16,140 nucleotides of DNA from DATIYF01 sp035517775. GTDB lineage: Bacteria > Acidobacteriota > Terriglobia > Terriglobales > Acidobacteriaceae. The DNA lies in NCBI GenBank assembly GCA_035517775.1, contig DATIYF010000095.1, positions 1 through 16,140 on the forward strand, in the 5' to 3' direction. Positions 6,319 through 12,815 of the stretch are shown in pieces (the stretch's first letter is position 1; every line of letters begins with the position of its first letter). Both the position numbers and the translations under genes were made by a program. Below the pieces are notes generated by a model. That model ran no database searches and had not been told where the DNA came from. It worked only from the letters and a program-made list of their open reading frames with translations.

Positions 6319-8181
6319 ATGCTCAATGAAAATCCTGCGCCGCGCGGCTGGGGCCCTCTTCTTCTGATTGGCCTGTGGTTTGGAATTTTCACCGGCTTGA
6401 TCGAAGGCGCGGGCCTGCTGCTGTTCCAGCACATCAATTGGGCGCAGTGGGGCCGGCTGCTGCACGTCTCCTGGCCGATTCTTTGGATCTCTCCGCTGGT
6501 GGATGTAGCGTTCTTTTTGCTTTTGGCCTTGCTCGCCGGCCTGGCAGCGCGGCTGTTCCCTCGATTTCCAGCGCCGCCCGCACTGGTTTTTCTGCTGGCC
6601 TTTCTCGCCGCCTACGACTGGCTCAGCCTGACCGAACGTCTTTACCGGCCGGCATGTTTTCTGCTCGCGCTGGGCGTGGCGTTTGCCGTTGGGCGATGGT
6701 TCGCCCGTCATGAAACCCGCGCGCTGATTTTTCTCAGGAAAACGGGGCCTTTAATGCTCATGATCTTCGCGCTGACTGCCGCCAGCGTTTGCGGCGGACA
6801 GCGACTGCGCGAACACCGCATGCTGGCCAAGCTTCCGCCGGCTGCGCCCGGCAGTCCCAACGTCCTGGTGATCATCGTGGATACGCTGCGCGCCGACCAC
6901 CTTTCCTCTTACGGCTATCAGTTTCCCACCAGCCCGAACATAGATGAACTTGCCCGGCAAGGCGTGCTCTTCGAGAACGCAATTGCACCCTGCTCGTATA
7001 GCTTGCCGTCTCATGTCTCGCTGATAACGGGCCGTTACCAGTATGAGCATGGAGTGGGCAATGTGCAGCCTCTTCCCTGGTTCTCCGACAAACAGACCAT
7101 GGGCGGATATGCCACGCTGGGCGAGGTGCTGCAGCGCCGGGGATATCGCACGGCTGCGTTTTCCGCCAACCGCACCTACTTTACGCATGAGCTGCAGGGG
7201 AGGGGCTTCATTCACTTTGAGGACTATTTCAATTCTCCAGGCGATATGTTTTTGAGAACCGTCTATGGGCGCAAGTTCTGCGACCGCTTCTTGCGCCGCA
7301 GTGAGAAAAGCCTTGTTACTCGCGCCCTGCGGCGGCTCGGTCTGGGTTCGTTGTTGGACCACGACGACGGCGGATTCGGCGTCCGCAAGCGGGCCGATGC
7401 GGTTAGCCAGGAATTGCTTCACTGGGCTGGCGAAGACCCGCGGCGGCCATTCTTAGTGTTCCTGAACTATTTCGATGTCCACCGGCCTTACCGTGGGCCA
7501 TACGGATTCCCGAAACCCGCGTGGCAAGAGCCGGGGAGCATTGGTGAATACGACCAGGGAGTCAAATACGAGGATGACGCGATTGGCGGATTGATGGAGC
7601 AGTTGAAGCGGCGCGACCTGAGCGAGAACCTGCTGCTGGTGATCACCGGCGATCACGGCGAAGGGCTGGGGCAGCATGGCGTAAGCACACACGATATGGA
7701 CCTCTACTGGGAGTTGGTGCACGTCCCGCTGGTCTTCTGGTATCCCGGGCACGTCCCTGCGGGAGAGCGCATTGCCGCGCCGGTGACGAACTCGGCGATC
7801 GCCGCCACGGTGATGGACCTGCTCGGCGAAAAGACTCCAGCCTTCCCCGGCCCGCCACTGGATGAGTTGTGGCAGAGCCCAGGGGTTGCCCCGTCATGGC
7901 CTGCACCGCTCGCTGAGCTGGCGCAGGATCCTTACCCTGACCCGGAGAATTGGCCCGCGGTGAGCGTGGTTCCCACCAACGTGACCGGATGGATGAAATC
8001 GCTGGTTACGCCGCAACGGCAACTGATTGTGCACCAGAAGGCGGGAAACCAACTCTACGACTGGAGGCGCGACCCGGCCGAGACCAACGATCTGGCGAAG
8101 ACGCCAGACGGAGCGCAAGAGGCCGAAAAATTGCGCCGCGAGATGCAGAGCGAGATGGTGACTCGTCCGCCGTTTCCGTAG
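6319..8181 (+). CDS. Membrane-anchored sulfatase/alkaline-phosphatase superfamily protein
   Basis: This 620-residue protein has an N-terminal membrane part (roughly residues 12-160, about four or five hydrophobic helices) followed by an extracytoplasmic sulfatase-fold domain from about 180. The fold is marked by NVLVIIVDTLRADHLSSYGY (metal ligand Asp188), the nucleophile loop SYSLPSHVSLITGRY, NYFDVHRPY (His388) and ITGDHGEGLGQHG (Asp445/His446). At the nucleophile position there is Ser228 in SLPSH, rather than the C/S-x-P-x-R signature of formylglycine sulfatases. The architecture recalls membrane phospho- or sulfo-transferases that modify lipids or glycans, but the substrate is unknown. The ATG at 6319 follows the Nudix stop by 42 bases and has only a weak ribosome binding site, fitting co-transcription. 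Family secure; activity open. Confidence 0.88.
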   Translation: MLNENPAPRGWGPLLLIGLWFGIFTGLIEGAGLLLFQHINWAQWGRLLHVSWPILWISPLVDVAFFLLLALLAGLAARLFPRFPAPPALVFLLAFLAAYDWLSLTERLYRPACFLLALGVAFAVGRWFARHETRALIFLRKTGPLMLMIFALTAASVCGGQRLREHRMLAKLPPAAPGSPNVLVIIVDTLRADHLSSYGYQFPTSPNIDELARQGVLFENAIAPCSYSLPSHVSLITGRYQYEHGVGNVQPLPWFSDKQTMGGYATLGEVLQRRGYRTAAFSANRTYFTHELQGRGFIHFEDYFNSPGDMFLRTVYGRKFCDRFLRRSEKSLVTRALRRLGLGSLLDHDDGGFGVRKRADAVSQELLHWAGEDPRRPFLVFLNYFDVHRPYRGPYGFPKPAWQEPGSIGEYDQGVKYEDDAIGGLMEQLKRRDLSENLLLVITGDHGEGLGQHGVSTHDMDLYWELVHVPLVFWYPGHVPAGERIAAPVTNSAIAATVMDLLGEKTPAFPGPPLDELWQSPGVAPSWPAPLAELAQDPYPDPENWPAVSVVPTNVTGWMKSLVTPQRQLIVHQKAGNQLYDWRRDPAETNDLAKTPDGAQEAEKLRREMQSEMVTRPPFP

Positions 8182-8252
8182 AATCGCAGGCCCGCAGCGT
8201 AAGAAGCGCAGGTGCGGCGTTTCCGTTGGTCACTGCCCGAAGCCCACGCCCG

Positions 8253-8714
8253 CTAGACCACAAGTTCGGGCGCCGGTTCCTGGGCTTCGATCCTGGTCTG
8301 CAGCACTACCGCGCTGGAAAGCGAATGCGTGATCAGGCACAGGCGCTCAGCTTTTTCCAGCAGCAGGCCGGTGCGGACCCGATCGGCCTCGTGCACGATC
8401 CTGACCTCCGGCCGCACGATCACCTTGGTAAAGCGCAGGCTGCCGTCTTCTTTCTCGATGATGCCCTCGACCTGCACGTCTATATCGTGGAACTCCAGCT
8501 TCGAGGCCCGCGCTACCCCGCGGAATGTGGCCACGAAGCAAGAGCCGACCGCGGCCAGCAGCATGTGTTCGGGCGTCCAGACGCCTTCCTGGCCGCCGAA
8601 TTCAGGCGGCGATGAGAAGGTGAACGTTTCGGGAATCTCCTCGCCGGCCCTCACGACTCCGCGCTCGTGCAAGGACCAGTGGGCGCTCGCATGGTAGAAA
8701 TACCGTGGTTCCAT
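8253..8714 (-). CDS. OsmC/Ohr family thiol peroxidase-like protein
   Basis: This 153-residue protein has the OsmC fold, whose members reduce organic hydroperoxides with a pair of cysteines. The reactive cysteine sits in MLLAAVGSCFVATF (Cys59) on the central helix, and the second in AERLCLITHSL (Cys126); both family cysteines are therefore present. WTPEHMLLAA before the helix is also a family pattern. I start it at the ATG at 8714, with the purine-rich GGGGGTG about five bases upstream; a GTG two codons earlier would sit on top of that site. Length is typical. It is cytoplasmic by lack of a signal sequence. It stands alone, converging with the sulfatase-like gene. OsmC proper and YhfA-like subgroups cannot be separated by eye. 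Confidence 0.9.
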   Translation of the reverse strand: MEPRYFYHASAHWSLHERGVVRAGEEIPETFTFSSPPEFGGQEGVWTPEHMLLAAVGSCFVATFRGVARASKLEFHDIDVQVEGIIEKEDGSLRFTKVIVRPEVRIVHEADRVRTGLLLEKAERLCLITHSLSSAVVLQTRIEAQEPAPELVV

Positions 8715-9051
8715 ACACACCCCCTTTTCTTTAAGCTAGCCGCGCTGCGAGGCGGCGGGCAGTGCGCGCAATCACCGGGGTGGGTGACAGGGTTCACGGA
8801 TCGGGGTGGATAGGCCGTGTGTGGACAAAAAGAAGAGGGTAGGCCGTTGCGTTGGTGGGGTTGGCCTACCCTTGCGTGGGCTATCCTCGATACTAGGGGC
8901 CGGAGAGCGCCGAAGGATGAGGACATGCGTAAAACTTGACTTCAACTTAGCGGCAGACGTGTTCGGGCGCAATAGTGAAAAAATACTAGCGGTTATTAAT
9001 TACCGGGGTGGAGCAGCAAAAATCTGCTCGCGCAGCCGATCCATGAAATCG
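8715..9051. other. Intergenic region of 337 bases between OsmC and CRTAC1 genes
   Basis: Both flanking genes are on the minus strand. The stretch holds a terminator-like hairpin (8826-8872). It also has an AT-rich patch near 8975-9005 containing an imperfect palindrome (8991-9004) and, on the minus strand, a run of six T. An open frame on the plus strand crosses it but runs antisense into the CRTAC1 gene and has no recognisable domain. No RNA gene was recognised. Confidence 0.6.
8826..8872 (-). terminator. Probable intrinsic terminator downstream of the CRTAC1 gene
   Basis: The arms AGGGTAGGCC (8836-8845) and GGCCTACCCT (8863-8872) are perfectly complementary over 10 bp with a 17-base loop. 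Read on the minus strand, the stem is followed by TCTTCTTTTTG. This is the layout of a rho-independent terminator for minus-strand transcription. It lies 180 bases past the stop of the CRTAC1 gene and before the OsmC gene, so it would isolate the two. The loop is longer than usual. Confidence 0.6.
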
Positions 9052-10758
9052 CTAAAATCCCGAGCGCGGCGTAATCCCTTTCCCTTCGACGCAGGCATAA
9101 CTGCTCCCGGCGGACAAATTCTTGTACTCTTCCGTGCGCCCGCTGGGCCACTCAATCACCACGCGGCCCACTTTGCCATCTTTCCCCAGGCCGAAGGTTA
9201 CCGGCAGCTCGGATTGTGAAAGGTAGCTCGAGCCGCCTTTGACCATGCGGGTCTGGCTGTTGCTGCCCTGAAAGATACGCAGCACGGCGCCGATGGCGTC
9301 GCGATTGGACTTGGTTCCAGTCAGCTCGAAGCGGATACTCCTGTTGCCCGCGGTCTGATCGTTGCGGTAGAGATAGGCCGGGCCGTTGTTCGTGGTGAGC
9401 AGCAAATCCAGGTCGCCATCGCGGTCAAAGTCGCCGTAAGCCAGGCCGCGCCCGACTTTGGGCTGGGCAAATCCGCCGCCGATTTCAGAAGCCACGTCAT
9501 GAAACTTGCCCTGGCCATCATTCAGAAATAATTCGGCGGGCTGGGCGTAGCCGACGTTGCCCCGAATGTTGCGCACTGTGTCGTCAATGTGGCCGTTGGC
9601 GACCGCCAGATCGAGCGCGCCGTCAAGATTGGCATCCAGGAACACGCAGCCGAAGCCCAGCCGGTCTTTCGAAGGCATGCCCACGCCGCTGGCGATGGCC
9701 ACATCGGAAAATCCATCTTTGCCGGCCTGATAGAGGCCAATCATTTCGTCATCGAAATTCGTGATGGCAATTCCGGAGTCGCCGGAATTGGTGAAATCGG
9801 CCACGTCCACGCCCATGCCGGCGCGGGCTTTGCCGTCGGTGCTGAAGGCGACCCCGGCCTCGACCGCCACATCCTTGAAAGTTCCATTGCGATTGTTGCG
9901 GTAGAGCTTGTTGGGCTGGGTGTCGTTGGCCACCAGCAGGTCGGGCCAGCCGTCGTGGTCGTAGTCGAGCATGGCCACGCCCAGGGACTTCGAGCTGCTG
10001 TCAAAGATGCCGCTGGTGGCGGTGACGTCCTCAAAAGTTCCGTCGCCGCGATTGTGAAACAGCCAGCAGGTTTCCCCGCGATAAGCTTCGGGCGTGCAGT
10101 AAGACTTGTGCTTGCCATCCAGGCTGCAGAAAACATCGTGCTCGGGCGACCATTTCACGTAATTGCAAACGAACAGATCGAGCAGGCCGTCGCGGTCGTA
10201 GTCGAACCACAGCGCTGAAGTGCTGAAGGCCTCGCGCCCGCCCAGGCCACTGGCCCGGGTGACATCTATAAATTTTCCCTTGCCGGTGTTCTTGAACAGC
10301 CGGTTCTGGCCCACGCAGGTGATCAGGATGTCAGCCAATCCATCGTTGTTGTAATCGCCGACCGCCACGCCCATGCCGTACATTTCCACATCCAGCCCGG
10401 CGTCGCGGGTCACATCCGTGAAGGTGCCGTTGCGATTGTTGCGGTAGAGTTGCAGCGTGGTGCGCTGCCGTTTGCGGCCGGGCCAGTCTTTACCCGGCCA
10501 GTCCATGCCGTTGATGAGCAGAATGTCCTGCCAGCCATCGGCGTCGTAATCGAAGAAGGCGCAGCCCGAACCCATGGTTTCCGGCAGAAACTTGCCGCCA
10601 TAGGCGCCGGTGTTATGGAGGAAGCGCAGGCCCGCCTGCCGGGTCACATCGGCCAGGCGAAAACCCGGCGCCGGCGTAGCCCAGGCAAGGCGGCTGACGG
10701 CGAAAGCCGCGCCCGCCAGCGACTTGAGAAATGAACGGCGGTTCAGGTGCGATTCCAA
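9052..10758 (-). CDS. Tat-exported CRTAC1 family protein (FG-GAP/VCBS repeats, ASPIC/UnbV domain)
   Basis: The 568-residue protein starts with a twin-arginine signal: NRRSFLKSLAG (Arg7/Arg8), a hydrophobic stretch and a likely cut after AWA near residue 27. It is therefore exported folded through the Tat system. Six clear Asp-rich calcium-loop repeats of the FG-GAP/VCBS type follow near residues 70, 135, 186, 265, 375 and 443 (DYDADGWQD, DYNNDGLAD, DYDRDGLLD, DYDHDGWPD, DANLDGALD, DFDRDGDLD), with a degenerate one near 321. They predict a seven-bladed beta-propeller. Residues 474-545 form an ASPIC/UnbV domain (VKGGSSYLSQ, FGLG, IEWPSG). Such proteins are abundant in Acidobacteriota; their molecular role is not established. 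The start is a TTG with AGGA ten bases upstream. No in-frame ATG precedes the RR motif, so the exact start is uncertain by a few codons. Confidence 0.93.
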   Translation of the reverse strand: MESHLNRRSFLKSLAGAAFAVSRLAWATPAPGFRLADVTRQAGLRFLHNTGAYGGKFLPETMGSGCAFFDYDADGWQDILLINGMDWPGKDWPGRKRQRTTLQLYRNNRNGTFTDVTRDAGLDVEMYGMGVAVGDYNNDGLADILITCVGQNRLFKNTGKGKFIDVTRASGLGGREAFSTSALWFDYDRDGLLDLFVCNYVKWSPEHDVFCSLDGKHKSYCTPEAYRGETCWLFHNRGDGTFEDVTATSGIFDSSSKSLGVAMLDYDHDGWPDLLVANDTQPNKLYRNNRNGTFKDVAVEAGVAFSTDGKARAGMGVDVADFTNSGDSGIAITNFDDEMIGLYQAGKDGFSDVAIASGVGMPSKDRLGFGCVFLDANLDGALDLAVANGHIDDTVRNIRGNVGYAQPAELFLNDGQGKFHDVASEIGGGFAQPKVGRGLAYGDFDRDGDLDLLLTTNNGPAYLYRNDQTAGNRSIRFELTGTKSNRDAIGAVLRIFQGSNSQTRMVKGGSSYLSQSELPVTFGLGKDGKVGRVVIEWPSGRTEEYKNLSAGSSYACVEGKGITPRSGF

Positions 10759-10792
10759 TGTGTGCCGATCCTATTGATGCCAGCCTGGGCTC

Positions 10793-10820
10793 CAGTCGAT
10801 CTGGGCTGCAGTCGATCTGG
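10793..10820. repeat. Short tandem repeat with 16-bp period
   Basis: CAGTCGATCTGG occurs at 10793-10804 and again at 10809-10820, separated by GCTG, giving 1.75 copies of a 16-base unit. It lies in the leader region of the CRTAC1 gene, about 35 bases before its start. It could be a small slippage duplication or paired regulator sites; nothing further supports either. Confidence 0.5.
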
Positions 10821-10864
10821 CGGAAATTCATTCCAGGCACTTTGCGCTTATTCTCCGCCACCAA

Positions 10865-10893
10865 ATTTTAAGTTTAAGCCGAAGCACCGACAG
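10865..10893 (-). promoter_or_regulatory. Weak candidate promoter for the CRTAC1 gene
   Basis: On the minus strand TAAAAT (10870-10865) matches the -10 box at five of six positions. CTGTCG sits 17 bases upstream (10893-10888) and matches the -35 at three of six. The leader would be about 100 bases and would include the 16-bp tandem repeat. Confidence 0.3.
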
Positions 10894-10963
10894 AACCGGG
10901 GTGAATTCAGATGCTGGTTGGCAAGCTCTCTCAGCCGCTTAACAGGAGCATGTAGCGGTTCCG

Positions 10964-10992
10964 TTGACAACCGTGCTTTCGTTGCATAGCAT
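10964..10992 (+). promoter_or_regulatory. Strong sigma-70-like promoter for the 11045-12147 gene pair
   Basis: A perfect -35 box TTGACA (10964-10969) is followed after exactly 17 bases by TAGCAT (10987-10992), matching the -10 at four of six positions including the key T, A and final T. Transcription would start near 10999, 46 bases before the ATG at 11045. This is the best-formed -35/-10 pair I found in the window and gives the following two genes their own transcription start. Confidence 0.65.
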
Positions 10993-11044
10993 TCGGTTTC
11001 CCCTCTCGCAGAATGCCGGGCGAATTTGCGCCTGAGTCAACCGT

Positions 11045-11680
11045 ATGTATTGCGAAATTACCGTCGGCCACCGCAAGCAAATTGACGCCGCGGGCCTGGA
11101 AAGCGTGATTCGCGCTCCCTTCAACAACGACATTCCGGTCGCAACCGCCTATGGGCGAAGCGCAATTTATCGGGCGGTGGCGCCCCCGCCCGTCTCGTTG
11201 TTTGCGTTTGACACTGTTTCCAACTGCTTTGTGATCGTGCGTAAGGTCAACGTACGTTCAAGTACTTACCATCTGGAGGGAAATTTCCCAGTGGTTTCGG
11301 TGGAGACTATGCTGCAGGCCGCCGAGGAATTTTCCGGGCAGCTGGTGTCGGTATTAGAGAAGACCAGTTTTCGTTCTCCGTACAGGCTGCGATCCCTCGT
11401 CGTACAACTGTTTGAGGATAATGGCCGCGAAACCGGCATGCAAGGGCGCTTTACCAGCTTTCTTGCATTGTTCAAGGAGCAGTTGGGCTGGACGCAAATC
11501 AAGTCCGCTTTTGTGCCGTTCGTGACCGCGCAGTTGCTGATTTGGCGCGGCTTGAAGCAGGAACCGCTGAAGGCTTCGGTTTATAGTCTCGCCATTGCCC
11601 TGGTGTTTGCCCTGGCGGACGCCAGCCTGGCCGGCTGGAGAGGGCATGGTAAAATCAAGTGGAAGTTGAGGCAGTCCTAG
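11045..11680 (+). CDS. Hypothetical protein, first gene of a pair with a PD-(D/E)XK protein
   Basis: I do not recognise this 211-residue protein. The N-terminal half (1-90) looks beta-rich and alternates hydrophobic and polar residues (SLFAFDT, FVIVRKVNV, FPVVSVETML). Residues 90-150 look helical. Residues 151-198 are strongly hydrophobic (FVPFVTAQLLIW and VYSLAIALVFALADASLAGW) and could hold one or two membrane segments. The tail is basic (HGKIKWKLRQ). No catalytic motif is evident. The ATG at 11045 is the first start after an in-frame stop at 11033 and has no convincing Shine-Dalgarno. The coherent frame, the well-formed promoter 46 bases upstream and the stop overlapping the next start all argue that the gene is real. 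If the tail is in the membrane, it could anchor or regulate its partner; this is inference. Confidence 0.65.
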   Translation: MYCEITVGHRKQIDAAGLESVIRAPFNNDIPVATAYGRSAIYRAVAPPPVSLFAFDTVSNCFVIVRKVNVRSSTYHLEGNFPVVSVETMLQAAEEFSGQLVSVLEKTSFRSPYRLRSLVVQLFEDNGRETGMQGRFTSFLALFKEQLGWTQIKSAFVPFVTAQLLIWRGLKQEPLKASVYSLAIALVFALADASLAGWRGHGKIKWKLRQS

Positions 11681-11682
11681 TG

Positions 11683-12147
11683 ATGTTTCGTGCTCAAAAC
11701 CCCGGCGTATCTATCGGCGTGAAGGCCAAAGGTCCAGCAGGCCTGCATGAGCGCATCCGGCTGGATCTGGCGCGGAATTTTCGGGCGAATTTGGCATCGG
11801 AAGAATCTGACGATCCCGGAGCAGACCTCACCTTTCGCGAAGGAAACCGGTTGGCGGTGGTAGAGGTCAAGACGGGCGATCCAGGTCTCCCCCTGCCCAG
11901 CAGCACTTTGGCGCAGATGGACCTGCTGACCGCTCACGTGCGCGCTAAGCTGGCGCCAGCCGGCGTCGGCGAGATTATGCCGGTGCTGGTGACCAACTAC
12001 TTCGTGAGCGACGCCGATCGGGATGAACTTGAACAAGCGGGGATCAAGCTGGTCCACGTCGAGTCGCCGGCGTCATATGACCCCAAGACCTTCTCGCAGA
12101 AGTTTGCCCAGATCGTCGGCCTTCCGGAAAACCTAATCAAGCTCTAA
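11683..12147 (+). CDS. Small PD-(D/E)XK nuclease-like protein
   Basis: This 154-residue protein shows the core signature of the restriction-endonuclease-like fold. Helix LHERIRLDLARNF carries Glu23. Asp48 in GADLTF is followed 13 residues later by Glu61 and Lys63 in LAVVEVKTG, the D...ExK metal site. A later strand-helix unit, VLVTNYFVSDADRDELEQAGIKLVHV, resembles the Mrr-like segment that follows the catalytic strand. No DNA-binding or helicase domain is attached. The start may be the ATG at 11683 or the GTG at 11680, which overlaps the preceding TAG by one base (TAGTG); GAGG lies at 11668-11671. This overlap implies translational coupling to the upstream gene. The enzyme could be a nuclease, or a catalytically altered fold member. 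Fold call good; target unknown. Confidence 0.7.
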   Translation: MFRAQNPGVSIGVKAKGPAGLHERIRLDLARNFRANLASEESDDPGADLTFREGNRLAVVEVKTGDPGLPLPSSTLAQMDLLTAHVRAKLAPAGVGEIMPVLVTNYFVSDADRDELEQAGIKLVHVESPASYDPKTFSQKFAQIVGLPENLIKL

Positions 12148-12185
12148 CCTCGATTAAGCTCCCAGGTAATGAGGTGCAACATCCT

Positions 12186-12815
12186 TCACGGAACGTTCAC
12201 CAGCCCGTTGCGGATGGCATAGACCACCAGCTCGGCGGTCTTGTGGATGCCGAGCGCATCCATCATGTTGGCGCGGTGCACGGCCACGGTGTTGGCGCTG
12301 AGCTCGAGGGTGGAGGCGATCTCCTTGTTGGATTTTCCATCCACGATCATCTGCAGAATCTGCAGCTCGCGCGGCGTGAGCGCGGCGGCGCGCTCGCCCT
12401 TGAGCGTGGAGGAACGCTCCAGCTGGGAATCGAGCACGGTCTCGCCCGCCGCCACCCGGCGGATGGCCGAGCTCAGCTCCAGATCCACGGCGTTTTTCAG
12501 CACATAGCCGCGCGCGCCAGCCTCCAGCGCCTGCCGCACCAGAGTTTCTTCGGGATGCATGCTGAGCATCAACACGCAGGTTTCCGGCGTCTCCTGCAGA
12601 ATTTGCCGCGTGGCCTGCAGCCCGTTTACGCCCGGCAGAGCGCAGTCCATCACGATGACCTGGGGATGCAGTTCGCGCGCCAGCTTGACCGCCTCTTCGC
12701 CGTCGCTGGCCTCGCCCACCACGGTCAGGTCGCTCTCGTCTTCCAGAATGCGGCGAAAGCCGCGCCGCACCAGGGCGTGATCATCCACCAGCAGAACCGA
12801 GATCTTATTTCGCAT
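12186..12815 (-). CDS. NarL/LuxR-family response regulator
   Basis: This 209-residue regulator has a receiver domain (about 4-120) with acidic pocket Asp11/Asp12, phospho-acceptor Asp57 (VIVMDCALPG), switch Ser85 and Lys107. The LuxR-type helix-turn-helix spans about 146-203 (LTPRELQILQMIVDGKSNKEIASTLELSANTV in outline). It would bind DNA when phosphorylated by the kinase encoded just upstream. I start it at the ATG at 12815: it gives the usual MRNKISVLLVDDHALVR beginning, with GGAG four bases upstream, and overlaps the kinase stop by 11 bases. Longer frames would add 27 residues read from kinase codons. The overlap indicates translational coupling and makes the pairing firm. The target genes are not evident. 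Confidence 0.95.
   Translation of the reverse strand: MRNKISVLLVDDHALVRRGFRRILEDESDLTVVGEASDGEEAVKLARELHPQVIVMDCALPGVNGLQATRQILQETPETCVLMLSMHPEETLVRQALEAGARGYVLKNAVDLELSSAIRRVAAGETVLDSQLERSSTLKGERAAALTPRELQILQMIVDGKSNKEIASTLELSANTVAVHRANMMDALGIHKTAELVVYAIRNGLVNVP

Noticed and set aside
5929..6711. Minus-strand open frame of 260 codons across the Nudix and sulfatase-like genes
   Set aside because: It is antisense to two domain-supported genes and its translation is rich in Gln/Arg/Lys without any recognisable motif.
8991..9004. Imperfect AT-rich palindrome GGTTATTAATTACC
   Set aside because: It has a mismatched pair and a weak stem; the nearby minus-strand run of six T is not directly preceded by a GC-rich hairpin.
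8806..9219. Plus-strand open frame of up to 137 codons across the OsmC-CRTAC1 gap
   Set aside because: It runs 168 bases antisense into the well-supported CRTAC1 gene, crosses the terminator hairpin, and shows no domain or convincing ribosome binding site.
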